Positions 49,555 to 58,133 of a stretch of DNA of 64,000 nucleotides are shown here, piece by piece (the first letter of the stretch is position 1; each line of letters opens with the position of its first letter). The translations under genes and the position numbers were made by a program. A model generated the notes under the pieces. The model was not told the origin of the DNA, did not search any database, and was given only the letters and a program-made list of their open reading frames with translations. The stretch is from JABJAG01 sp965222215. Its GTDB lineage: Bacteria > Pseudomonadota > Alphaproteobacteria > UBA6615. The DNA is taken from contig OZ244931.1 of NCBI GenBank assembly GCA_965222215.1, positions 434,001-498,000 on the forward strand. Reading direction: 5' to 3'.

Positions 49555-50805
49555 ATGGAATTTCTGAACGAGATGTGGGCGCCGTTTGCGGACTTCTGGA
49601 CGCTGACGGAGAACGTTCTGGACGACACGGCGTTCGGCACCAGTTTCGCGCGTATCGTCCTGGCCATCGTCGTGTTCGGTGTCCTGCTTGTTGTGCGTGG
49701 TCTTTTTGCACGGTTTGTCATTGGTTGGCTCAAGCGCCTCGCAAAACGAACCCGCACCACGTTCGACGACCATTTGATCGGTTCTCTCTCGGGACCGTTG
49801 CGGTTTATGCCGATCGTCCTCGGCTTTTTCCTGGCGACCGCCTTCCTGCAGCTTGAAGGCACGTTCGAGACGATTGCGCTGCGGCTGACCCGATCCCTGA
49901 TCGTGTTTACGCTGTTCTGGGGCATCGTGGCCGTCGTCGATCCGATTACGGATTCCTTCGGCAAACTACGCGAGATCCTGTCGACGACGATGCTCGACTG
50001 GATCCAGAAGGCCTTGAAAATTCTGATCGGAATCATCGGCGCGGCGGCGATCCTTCAACTTTGGGGGATCGAGATCGGGCCGCTGGTGGCCGGTCTGGGC
50101 CTGTTCGGCCTGGCGGCGGCGCTGGCAGCGCAGGATCTGTTCAAGAACCTGCTGTCGGGCGTTCTGATCCTCGCCGAGAAACGCTTCGAGCCGGGGGAGT
50201 GGATCAAGGTCGACGGCGTGGTCGAGGGTACGGTCCAGATGATCGGGTTCCGTTCGACGATGATCCAGCAGTTCGACAAGGCCATTGTGCAGGTGCCTAA
50301 CGCGAAGCTCGCCGATACAGCTGTCATCAACTTCACCCGCATGTCGCACCGGCGCATCTACTGGAAGATTGGCGTGCTGTACGACACCAACGCTGATCAG
50401 TTGCGTGAGATCCGGGACGGCATCGAGGGCTACATTCTCGGGAACGATGACTTCGCCAGTCCCGACGAAGTCGCCACCTTCGTGCGGATCGACAGCTTCA
50501 ACGACAGCAGCATCGACATCATGGTCTATTGCTTCACGAAGACCACGAACTGGGGTGAGTGGCTCGCGATCAAGGAAACTCTCGCCTACAAGATCAAGGA
50601 GATCGTGGAAGGCGCAGGCACCGGCTTCGCGTTCCCCAGCCGCTCGCTCTATGTGGAAGCGTTGCCCGGCGACAAGCCGGAGGTTTTCACACCGCCCGAA
50701 CTTCGCATTCCGACCGATACCCCGGCCCCGGCGCCTGTCTCGCGTACGTCCTCCACGGGAGATCGCGGTCCGGGCGAGGCGTCCGGCGAGGGTGACGGCG
50801 GCTGA
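49555..50805 (+). CDS. MscS-family mechanosensitive ion channel
   Basis: This 416-residue protein has several N-terminal membrane helices, then the pore helix GLGLFGLAAALAAQDLFKNLLSG and the beta domain GEWIKVDGVVEGTVQMIGFRSTMI, ending VPNAKLADTAVINFTRM. Residues 240-340 form the cytoplasmic cage, and residues 370-416 are a Pro/Gly/Ala-rich disordered tail. It relieves hypo-osmotic pressure. It is full length, unlike the decayed mscS at 25110. Confidence 0.9.
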   Translation: MEFLNEMWAPFADFWTLTENVLDDTAFGTSFARIVLAIVVFGVLLVVRGLFARFVIGWLKRLAKRTRTTFDDHLIGSLSGPLRFMPIVLGFFLATAFLQLEGTFETIALRLTRSLIVFTLFWGIVAVVDPITDSFGKLREILSTTMLDWIQKALKILIGIIGAAAILQLWGIEIGPLVAGLGLFGLAAALAAQDLFKNLLSGVLILAEKRFEPGEWIKVDGVVEGTVQMIGFRSTMIQQFDKAIVQVPNAKLADTAVINFTRMSHRRIYWKIGVLYDTNADQLREIRDGIEGYILGNDDFASPDEVATFVRIDSFNDSSIDIMVYCFTKTTNWGEWLAIKETLAYKIKEIVEGAGTGFAFPSRSLYVEALPGDKPEVFTPPELRIPTDTPAPAPVSRTSSTGDRGPGEASGEGDGG

Positions 50806-50807
50806 GC

Positions 50808-51395
50808 CTAGTCCAGTCCGCTTTCGGCCACTTCGCGTTCCAGCGCGTCGATATCCGCTGCGTCGATCACCCGCTGCGCCATCGAAAAACTGAACCCGGC
50901 CCGCGCCATCGCGGCCAGGTCGCGTTCACGCCGTGCCTCGCGCTCGTCTGCCGCCCGCCACGGGCCGAACCGCCGCCGCCGGGCATAGTTGCGCGCCGCC
51001 TCGAGTTCACTGTTTCGGTGGCTCTCGTCCAGCGTTGCCAGCGCTGCGTCGATATCCGCCGATCCCACGCCTTTTGATTTGAGCGACATCGCGATCTTGC
51101 GTTTCGACGCACCGCCGCGATGCAGCGAGACGGCGCGGGTCTCGGCAAAAGCGCGGTCGTCGACCAGGCCGCGGTTCACGAAGTCGGCGACGATCTCGTC
51201 CGCCCACTGGCGTCCTTCCTCCCGGTCCGTACCGTGCAGACGCGCGGATTTCGTCACCCGGCGCATCAGTACGTCGTGCAGGTTGCGCGCCGAGGTGGCG
51301 TAGCGGTCGATGTAGTAGAGCGCGGCCTTGCGCAGCCGTTCCTGCGTAGACGGGCGGGGCGTGCGTCGTTTGCGGGGCTGGGTTGCGTCGTTCAT
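50808..51395 (-). CDS. recX: Regulatory protein RecX family
   Basis: This 195-residue helical protein has the repeated three-helix RecX units: NLHDVLMRRVTKSARLHG, then FVNRGLVDDRAFAETRAVS and SKRKIAMSLKSKGVGSADI. RecX modulates RecA filaments. It is basic at the N-terminus. No recA gene is in the window. It ends 2 bases beyond the mscS stop, tail to tail, and is divergent from the first ABC-2 permease gene. Confidence 0.87.
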   Translation of the reverse strand: MNDATQPRKRRTPRPSTQERLRKAALYYIDRYATSARNLHDVLMRRVTKSARLHGTDREEGRQWADEIVADFVNRGLVDDRAFAETRAVSLHRGGASKRKIAMSLKSKGVGSADIDAALATLDESHRNSELEAARNYARRRRFGPWRAADEREARRERDLAAMARAGFSFSMAQRVIDAADIDALEREVAESGLD

Positions 51396-51442
51396 GTCCG
51401 CCCTGCTTGTCCGGCTGGGTGCACGGGCCTAAGTTCGCGGCG

Positions 51443-52291
51443 ATGGATACCCACGCGACCGATACATCCCGTCCCCGAAACGAACGCAACGGTTTTGGCC
51501 CGCCGCCGTCGGTGCGGAAGTTCGGGCTCGTGAACTGGCGGGGTGTGTGGACGCTCTATCAACGTGAGGTCAAACGCTTCCTGAAGGTGGGGTTCCAGAC
51601 GGTCGCCGCGCCCATCGTGACGACGCTTCTGTTCTACACGATTTTCAGCGTCGCGCTCGAAGGCCGTGTCGGCGTGGTCGGATCGGTGCCATTCGTCGCT
51701 TTTCTGGCGCCCGGCCTGATCATGATGGCGATCCTCCAGAACTCGTTCCAGAACACCTCGTCGTCGATCATGACCGCCAAGGTGCAGGGCAATATCGTCG
51801 ATGTGCTGATGCCGCCGATCAGCCCGGTTGAGATGGTGTGCGGCTATATCGGCGGGGGCGTCACGCGCGGGGTTCTCGTCGGGACGACGACGAGCGTTGT
51901 CATGACATTCTTCGTGGATTTCCCGTTTCATAGCTTTGCAGCGATTTTCGTTTTTGCCGTGGCCGCGTCAACCATGCTCGCGCTGCTCGGCATGATCGGC
52001 GGGATATGGGCGGAGAAGTTCGATCACATGGCCGCGGTGACGAACTTCGTCATCATGCCGCTGTCCTTCCTGTCGGGGACGTTCTACTCCATCGAGCGGC
52101 TGCCCGAGTTCTGGCAGACGGTCGCCGCCCTGAACCCGTTCTTCTACGCCATCGATGGTTTCCGCTATGGGTTTATCGGGCAGGGCGATGCACAGGTGTG
52201 GGTCGGTGCACTGGTGCTGCTGAGTATCGATGTCCTGCTTTTCCTGGCTGTCCACCGAATGCTGGTGCGCGGCTACAAGCTCAAGTCCTGA
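51443..52291 (+). CDS. ABC-2 type transporter permease, paralog 1
   Basis: This 282-residue protein has six membrane segments with the ABC-2 core: LAPGLIMMAILQNSFQNTSS and the C-terminal PLSFLSGTFYSIERLPEFWQ then LNPFFYAIDGFRYG. It is a drug/polysaccharide-export-type permease. The ATG at 51443 is the likely start; the frame is open to 51383. A second, paralogous permease follows 6 bases later, with no ATPase gene in this pair. Confidence 0.88.
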   Translation: MDTHATDTSRPRNERNGFGPPPSVRKFGLVNWRGVWTLYQREVKRFLKVGFQTVAAPIVTTLLFYTIFSVALEGRVGVVGSVPFVAFLAPGLIMMAILQNSFQNTSSSIMTAKVQGNIVDVLMPPISPVEMVCGYIGGGVTRGVLVGTTTSVVMTFFVDFPFHSFAAIFVFAVAASTMLALLGMIGGIWAEKFDHMAAVTNFVIMPLSFLSGTFYSIERLPEFWQTVAALNPFFYAIDGFRYGFIGQGDAQVWVGALVLLSIDVLLFLAVHRMLVRGYKLKS

Positions 52292-52297
52292 CACCGG

Positions 52298-53119
52298 ATG
52301 GTTGCGCCCTCCGATCCGTTGCTGGGCGGTCCGCCCGTCGCGCGCCGGTTCGGGACGATCAATCTACGCGGGTTTGCCACCTATTTCTGGCGCGAGTTCG
52401 TGCGTGGCATGAAAATCTGGGGCATCACCCTCGCAGCCCCGGCGATCCGCGCGCTTTTGTTCGCGACGGTTTTCGGCCTGGCCATCGACCGGCCGGGCGT
52501 GCAGATGGCCGGCATGCCGTTCCTCGAATTCCTGATTCCAGGCCTGATCGCCGTCGCGGCGCTGGAGCGTGCGTTCGAATCCAGCTCCTTCTCCATCGTG
52601 TACGACAAGACCGAGGGTATTTTCGGTGATCTTGCGACCCTGCCGCTGACGCCGGGGGAGATCGTGCTGGCCTACGCCGCCGCCACCGTCACCGGCAGCA
52701 TCATTGTCAGCGCGATCGTATGGGCCGCGCTCCTGCCGCTTGGCGGCACACTGCCCGTTGCCCCTTTCGCGCTGTTGTTCTTCATCGCCGTCGGAAGCCT
52801 GATGGTGGGGCTTTTCAGCCAGATTTCAGGGCTCTGGGCGCGCAAGTGGGACTACATCATCTCCGTCCAGACCTTTGTCTTCATGCCGTTCGTATTCCTG
52901 TCCGGTGTGTTCTTTTCGCTCGACGAACTGTCGGACGGTGCGCGGTTTTACGCGCAGCTCAACCCGGTCTTCTACGTCGTCGACGGCATCCGTTTTGCGC
53001 TGACCGGCCGCGCGGAGGCCGATCCGTGGCTTGGCGCGGCGGTGACCTTGGGGGTCGTTGTTGTGCTCTGGGCGCTCGCCTACCGGCTGTTCGCCATCGG
53101 GTATCGCTACAAAAGCTGA
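52298..53119 (+). CDS. ABC-2 type transporter permease, paralog 2
   Basis: This 273-residue protein shares the architecture and motifs of the preceding one: IPGLIAVAALERAFESSSFS, then VFLSGVFFSLDELSDGARFYAQLNPVFYVVDG and YRYKS at the end (YKLKS in paralog 1). The two may form a heterodimeric permease. The matching ATPase must be elsewhere. The argD gene starts 103 bases downstream, with its own likely promoter. Confidence 0.88.
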   Translation: MVAPSDPLLGGPPVARRFGTINLRGFATYFWREFVRGMKIWGITLAAPAIRALLFATVFGLAIDRPGVQMAGMPFLEFLIPGLIAVAALERAFESSSFSIVYDKTEGIFGDLATLPLTPGEIVLAYAAATVTGSIIVSAIVWAALLPLGGTLPVAPFALLFFIAVGSLMVGLFSQISGLWARKWDYIISVQTFVFMPFVFLSGVFFSLDELSDGARFYAQLNPVFYVVDGIRFALTGRAEADPWLGAAVTLGVVVVLWALAYRLFAIGYRYKS

Positions 53120-53222
53120 TACCGCACCGCCGTTGACTTCCGAACGGCCTTTTTCGATATTCAGCGCCTTTTTCGCGGGCACAATACAGTACGCGCGATT
53201 TATCCAGCCGGAGGCCGGAAAG

Positions 53223-54410
53223 ATGACAGCGGTGATGCCGAACTATGGCCACCCCACCGTCGCGTTCGAGCGGGGCGAAGGCGCCTACCTGTTCGATACC
53301 GACGGGCGACGCTTTCTGGACTTCGCGGCGGGGATCGCGGTGAATTCGCTAGGGCACAGCCACCCGCATCTGGTGGCGGCGCTGAAGGATCAGGCTGACA
53401 AGCTATGGCACGTGTCAAACCTCTATGCGATCCCGGATCAGGAACGCCTGGCCGAGCGGCTGTGTGCAATGTCCTTTGCCGATGCGGTGTTCTTCTGCAA
53501 CTCGGGCACCGAGGCGATGGAGGGCGCGGTGAAGGCCGCGCGGCGATATCACGCCGTGAACGGTCATCCCGAGAAGTGGCGGTCGATCACGCTCCAAAGC
53601 TCGTTTCATGGGCGGACCATCGCGATGCTGTCGGCGTCGAAGAACCCTAAGCACCTCGACGGGTTCGGGGAGCCTGCGGACGGGTTCGATATCGTGCCGG
53701 CGCACAACATGAATGCATTGCGCGATGCGATCACGCCGGAGACGGCGGCGATCGTTGTGGAGCCGATCCAGGGCGAGGGCGGCCTGCGGCCGCTCGATGA
53801 CGATTATCTGCGAGATCTGCGCGCGGCCGCGGACGAGTTCGGCCTGCTGCTGGTGTTCGACGAGGTCCAGACCGGGTTCGGGCGCACGGGCAAGCTGTTC
53901 GCGCATGAATGGGCAGGCGTGACCCCGGATGTCATGGGCTGCGCGAAGGGCATCGCGGGCGGTTTCCCCTGCGGTGCGGTGCTCGCGACCGACGCGGTGG
54001 CCCGGACGATGACGGCGGGCAGTCATGGCAGCACCTTCGGCGGCAATCCGCTGGCGATGGCCGTGGCGAATGCCAATCTCGACGTGCTAACCGGCGACGG
54101 CTTCCTCGACCGGGTACAGGAATCCGGGGCGGCGTTGAAGACCGGAATCGAGGAACTTGCGGAAAAGTACGACGCCGTGCTCGAAGGCGTGCGCGGGCGC
54201 GGCCTGATGATCGGCATGGTCGTGAAGGCGCCCCACACCAACGCGGCGCTGGGTGAGGCTGCGCGCGACAACGGTCTGCTGACGGTTGTCGCCGGTGAGA
54301 ACGTGCTGCGGATGCTGCCGCCGCTGATCATCGGCCCGGAGGAGATCGCCGAAGCGCTCGACGCCATGGACAGGGCGTGTGCGACACTTGCCGAAGCGGG
54401 CGATGGCTGA
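53223..54410 (+). CDS. argD: Acetylornithine aminotransferase
   Basis: This 395-residue class III aminotransferase has NSGTEAMEGAVKAARRYH, LVFDEVQTGFGRTG with the PLP-binding Asp, and Lys in GCAKGIAGGFPCGAVLA. It makes acetylornithine from N-acetylglutamate semialdehyde in arginine biosynthesis, in the cytoplasm. GGAGGCCGGAAAG precedes the ATG at 53223; a longer open frame to 53058 is not supported. Its end overlaps the argF start by 8 bases. The argD-argF-hslO order is common in Alphaproteobacteria. Confidence 0.94.
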   Translation: MTAVMPNYGHPTVAFERGEGAYLFDTDGRRFLDFAAGIAVNSLGHSHPHLVAALKDQADKLWHVSNLYAIPDQERLAERLCAMSFADAVFFCNSGTEAMEGAVKAARRYHAVNGHPEKWRSITLQSSFHGRTIAMLSASKNPKHLDGFGEPADGFDIVPAHNMNALRDAITPETAAIVVEPIQGEGGLRPLDDDYLRDLRAAADEFGLLLVFDEVQTGFGRTGKLFAHEWAGVTPDVMGCAKGIAGGFPCGAVLATDAVARTMTAGSHGSTFGGNPLAMAVANANLDVLTGDGFLDRVQESGAALKTGIEELAEKYDAVLEGVRGRGLMIGMVVKAPHTNAALGEAARDNGLLTVVAGENVLRMLPPLIIGPEEIAEALDAMDRACATLAEAGDG

Positions 54411-55323
54411 CCTGCGACACTTCCTGGACCTCGACCGGATCGACGCGGCGACGCTGCGCGCGATGCTGGACGCGTCTGCTCGAATGAAGGCCGGGGGCGG
54501 CAACGAGGAAGCCCTGCGCGGCAAGACGCTGGCCATGGTGTTCGAGAAGCCGAGTACCCGCACGCGGATCTCGTTCGACGTCGCGATGCAGTCGCTCGGC
54601 GGCAACGTGGTCCTGCTGGAGCCGAACGGCTCGCAGCTCGGGCGCGGCGAGACTATCGGCGATACCGCGCGAATCCTTTCGCAGTATGTCGACGTCATCA
54701 TGTTTCGCACCTCGACGGCCGACAATCTGGCCGAGATGGCGGATGCGGCGTCGGTGCCGGTCATCAACGGCCTCACGGACCGGTCGCACCCGTGCCAGAT
54801 CATGGCCGACATCCTGACCTTCGAAGAAGTGTCCGGGCCCATCGCCGGGAAGACGATTGCGTGGAGCGGTGACGCCAACAATGTCGCGAATTCGTGGATT
54901 CACGCAGCGGCCCTGTTCGGGTTCGAGTTCCGCATCGCCTCGCCCGAGAATTTCCGTCCGCCCGCGGACATCCTGGAATGGGCGGCGGCGAACGGCGGTA
55001 ATGTCTCCGTGGGCGGGGACCCCGTGGCTGCGGCGTCCGGCGCCAATTGCATCGTCACTGACACCTGGGTGTCCATGGGCGACAAGGATGCGGAAGCACG
55101 CCGCCGCGCACTGGAGCCGTTCCGCGTCGATGCGGCACTGATGGCGCGGGCGGCCGCCGACGCGATCTTCATGCACTGCCTGCCGGTCTATCGTGGTGAC
55201 GAAGTGACCGCCGAGGTCGTCGACGGCCCGCAGTCGGTTGTCTGGACCGAGGGCGGCAACCGGTTGCACGCGCAGAAGAGCATTCTTCTCTGGTGCCTGC
55301 TCGGGGGCGAGGGCCTTGCCTGA
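54403..55323 (+). CDS. argF: Ornithine carbamoyltransferase
   Basis: This 306-residue protein has the carbamoyl-phosphate motif KPSTRTRISF near residue 50 and the catalytic MHCLPV near residue 262, with DRSHPCQ for the central HPxQ motif. It makes citrulline from ornithine and carbamoyl phosphate. The ATG at 54403 overlaps argD. It is followed by hslO, whose start codon lies within its last codons. Confidence 0.95.
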   Translation: MADLRHFLDLDRIDAATLRAMLDASARMKAGGGNEEALRGKTLAMVFEKPSTRTRISFDVAMQSLGGNVVLLEPNGSQLGRGETIGDTARILSQYVDVIMFRTSTADNLAEMADAASVPVINGLTDRSHPCQIMADILTFEEVSGPIAGKTIAWSGDANNVANSWIHAAALFGFEFRIASPENFRPPADILEWAAANGGNVSVGGDPVAAASGANCIVTDTWVSMGDKDAEARRRALEPFRVDAALMARAAADAIFMHCLPVYRGDEVTAEVVDGPQSVVWTEGGNRLHAQKSILLWCLLGGEGLA

Positions 55324-56311
55324 TTCCGGTCCCGTGCCTGGCGGCGGCGGGCGCCCGGAGTGCCTGTCCGATGACTTGATCCAACCCTTCCAACTCGATT
55401 CCGGCGCGGCGGGGGAATCGCGCCTGACCGGCCGGCTCGCGCGGCTCGGTCCGGTGGTCGACGATGTCCTGGGCCGCCACGATTACCCCGAGCCGGTCGC
55501 ACGCCTGCTGGGCGAAGCGCTCGCACTGTGTTCGATCCTTGCCGGGGCGCTGAAGTTCGACGGCATTTTTACGTTCCAGATCCAGGGTGACGGGCCGGTC
55601 TCGCTGCTGCTTGCCGATATCGAGACGCGCGACGATGGCGAACGCTATCTGGTGCGGGGCTACGCCAAGTATGACGATGAAAAAGTCTCGGGCCGGGCAG
55701 GTGCGCGGGCGCTGCTTGGCAAGGGTTACCTTGCGCTGACGGTCGACCAGGGCCCGCATACGGATCGCTACCAGGGGATGGTCGAACTGGTGGGCGACAC
55801 GCTGGCCGAATGCGCGCAGCACTATTTCCGCCAGTCCCAGCAAATGGACGCGGCGATCATGCTGTCGGCCGGCCGCGTCGGCGATGTCCCGGACGGGCCG
55901 TGGCGCGCTGGTGCGATGATGATCCAGCGGATTGCCGAGGACGAAACCCGGCAACTTCCCTCCGATGACGGCGACGACGCATGGCGCAGGGTGATGATGC
56001 TGATGGCGACGGGGACCGACGCGGAAATCCTCGATCCGGCGTTGTCGGCGGAGCGCTACCTGTTCCGCCTGTTCCACGAGGAAGGCGTGCGCGTCACGCC
56101 GGCGCGCCCGGTAGCGCGCGGGTGCCGTTGTTCGGCGGACCGCGTTTACAACGTGCTCGAGCGGCTTCCGTCCGAAGAGCTTGAGGACCTTGCCGTGGAC
56201 GGGTGGCTGGAAGTGACCTGCGAGTTTTGCAGCGAGACGTACCGGTTTACGCCGGAACAGGTGGAGCGCCGCAGCCCTGCCACGGATTTGCCCGAATCAT
56301 CGCTAGACTAG
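55316..56311 (+). CDS. hslO: Redox-regulated chaperone Hsp33
   Basis: This protein of about 330 residues has a C-terminal zinc centre with two Cys pairs, ARGCRCSADRV and EVTCEFCSETY, and the Hsp33 core (QGDGPVSLLLADIETRDD and YKGMVELVG-like YQGMVELVG). Under oxidative stress the Cys oxidise and the chaperone activates. The start is uncertain: I prefer the TTG at 55316 overlapping the argF stop, while a GTG lies at 55334. It is in the argD-argF operon. Confidence 0.9.
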   Translation: MPDSGPVPGGGGRPECLSDDLIQPFQLDSGAAGESRLTGRLARLGPVVDDVLGRHDYPEPVARLLGEALALCSILAGALKFDGIFTFQIQGDGPVSLLLADIETRDDGERYLVRGYAKYDDEKVSGRAGARALLGKGYLALTVDQGPHTDRYQGMVELVGDTLAECAQHYFRQSQQMDAAIMLSAGRVGDVPDGPWRAGAMMIQRIAEDETRQLPSDDGDDAWRRVMMLMATGTDAEILDPALSAERYLFRLFHEEGVRVTPARPVARGCRCSADRVYNVLERLPSEELEDLAVDGWLEVTCEFCSETYRFTPEQVERRSPATDLPESSLD

Positions 56312-56350
56312 GCATTCTCGCCAACGATCCTGGAATGCCGGGGAGGCACC

Positions 56351-56944
56351 ATGACGTTTGAACTGGACCGCCGCGCCGTGCTGGCGGGTTTGTCGGCCAC
56401 GGCCCTGGCTGCATGCACGACACCGCCCCCGACTCCGCGCTTCCCGCAGCTGACGTTCGCCCATCTCTCGCCGTTCCGCCTTGATGCGGCCGATCTGGAT
56501 ATCGTCGAGGCGTTCGCGCCGGCGTCCGGTGCCCGCGACGTGTCGCAGGGCATGCCGGTGCCGCCCGTCGTTGCCGCCCGGCGCTGGGCGACGGACCGGC
56601 TTGTCCCGGCCGGAAGCGGGGGCCGGGTGGTCTTCACGGTCACTGATGCGTCGGTGGTTGAAATTCCTTTGAAGCGCACGACCGGTCTGCGCGGTGTCGT
56701 CACCGACGATCAGTCGGAGCGCTATGACGGCCGACTGGCGGCGAAGATCAATATTACCAACGGGCGCGGGCAGCGCGGCGAAGTCATGGCCGAGGCAACC
56801 CGCAGCCGGACGGTGCCGGAGAAGATTACGCTGAACGACCGCGACAAGGTCTGGTTCGAAATCACCGAGGCGCTGATCCGCGATCTCGACAAGGAACTCG
56901 ACGCGGCCATACGGCGCTTCCTGCAGCCGTTCCTGCTGGGCTAG
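56351..56944 (+). CDS. Lipoprotein of unknown function
   Basis: This 197-residue protein has a Tat-like n-region LDRRAVLAGL and lipobox LAAC at about residue 22. The mature part is alpha/beta with a C-terminal amphipathic helix (ALIRDLDKELDAAIRRFLQPF). GGGGAGGCACC precedes the ATG. It follows hslO by 39 bases and ends tail to tail, 4 bases overlapping, with argE. No family is recognised. Confidence 0.72.
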   Translation: MTFELDRRAVLAGLSATALAACTTPPPTPRFPQLTFAHLSPFRLDAADLDIVEAFAPASGARDVSQGMPVPPVVAARRWATDRLVPAGSGGRVVFTVTDASVVEIPLKRTTGLRGVVTDDQSERYDGRLAAKINITNGRGQRGEVMAEATRSRTVPEKITLNDRDKVWFEITEALIRDLDKELDAAIRRFLQPFLLG

Positions 56945-58131
56945 GGAATCCCGTCGCCCGAGACGGCCCAGGCCTGCAGGCGATCCAGAAACGCCTCACA
57001 CGCATCCAGCTCGCTCTGTGCAATCCACTCGTCGGCCTGATGTGCCTGGGCGATGTCGCCGGGTCCGCATAGAACCGTCGGGATGCCGTGGGCCTGGTAT
57101 TGGCTCGCTTCCGCGACATAGGCGACCGTGTGGGTCGTGTTCGCGCCGGTCAGGTGACGCACCAGCCGTTCGGCGGGCGAGTCCGGATCGGGGCGCATCG
57201 GGGGGACCGCTTCGAGCGCGCGCAATTCCGCACCCGCGCGGGGATCGGCCGCCTGCATCGACGGGTGCAGTTCGCCGTCGATGAAATCCTGTACCCTCGC
57301 GACGATGGCGTCGGCATCGGTTTCCGGCAGCGGACGAAATTCCCATTTCACGGCGCAGCGCTCGGCGATGATGTTCAGCGCCTCGCCGCCCTGGATGGTG
57401 CCGATGTTGAAGGTCGTCCACGGCGGCTCGAACGGACTATCGGGATTTGCGCCGTCCCTGACCTCGGCCGCAAGCCCGGTCAGGAAGTCGACAAACCGCG
57501 CCGCGTGGGCGATGGCGTTGACGCCCAGATGTGGCGCGCTCGAGTGCGCGGCCACGCCCGTCAGGAGCGTTTCGAAGCCGCGGATGCCCTTGTGGCCGGT
57601 CACGATCTGCATGCTGGTTGGCTCGCCGACGATGGCCACCGCAGGCATCGGCACGACATCGCCGAGTTGCTCGATCATCCGCCCGACGCCCTTGCAGCCG
57701 ACTTCCTCGTCGTAGGTCAGCCCGATATGGATCGGGGTTTTCAGCTCGCCCGCGGCCAGCGCCGGCACGCGCGCAAGCACGGCGGCGATGAAGCCCTTCA
57801 TGTCGGCGGTGCCGCGTCCGAAGTGACGCGTCTGGCCGTCGACCTCGCGCGTATCGAGCAGGAACGGATCGCTGGTCCACTCCTGTCCCGCAACGGGTAC
57901 AACGTCGGTATGACCGGACAAGACGATCCCACCCTCGATCTCCGGGCCGACGGTGGCCAGCAGGTTCGTCTTGGTGCCGTCGTCGCTGGGGATACGGCGG
58001 GATGCGACGCCGTGGCGGGCGAGGTAGTCCTCCACGAACTCGATCAGGTCGAGGTTCGACAAGTGCGAGGTGGTATCGAACCCGATCAGCTGCGCCAGTA
58101 TCTCGAGGGTCGTGTCGCCGCCGTCGGCCAT
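56941..58131 (-). CDS. argE: Acetylornithine deacetylase (M20 family)
   Basis: This 396-residue M20 metallopeptidase has the metal residues in SGHTDVVPVAG, the acidic GRGTADMKGF and TYDEEVGCKGV, with Glu for catalysis. GGAG precedes the ATG at 58131, two bases after the trkH stop; a longer frame to 58221 is not supported. It makes ornithine from acetylornithine, which complements argD and argF upstream. A succinyl-diaminopimelate desuccinylase alternative is less likely given the neighbours. Confidence 0.9.
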   Translation of the reverse strand: MADGGDTTLEILAQLIGFDTTSHLSNLDLIEFVEDYLARHGVASRRIPSDDGTKTNLLATVGPEIEGGIVLSGHTDVVPVAGQEWTSDPFLLDTREVDGQTRHFGRGTADMKGFIAAVLARVPALAAGELKTPIHIGLTYDEEVGCKGVGRMIEQLGDVVPMPAVAIVGEPTSMQIVTGHKGIRGFETLLTGVAAHSSAPHLGVNAIAHAARFVDFLTGLAAEVRDGANPDSPFEPPWTTFNIGTIQGGEALNIIAERCAVKWEFRPLPETDADAIVARVQDFIDGELHPSMQAADPRAGAELRALEAVPPMRPDPDSPAERLVRHLTGANTTHTVAYVAEASQYQAHGIPTVLCGPGDIAQAHQADEWIAQSELDACEAFLDRLQAWAVSGDGIP

Positions 58132-58133
58132 GC

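Noticed and set aside
47886..50036. 716-codon minus-strand frame opposite motA-motB-mscS
   Set aside because: The longest frame in the region but antisense to three well-supported genes with no domain matches.
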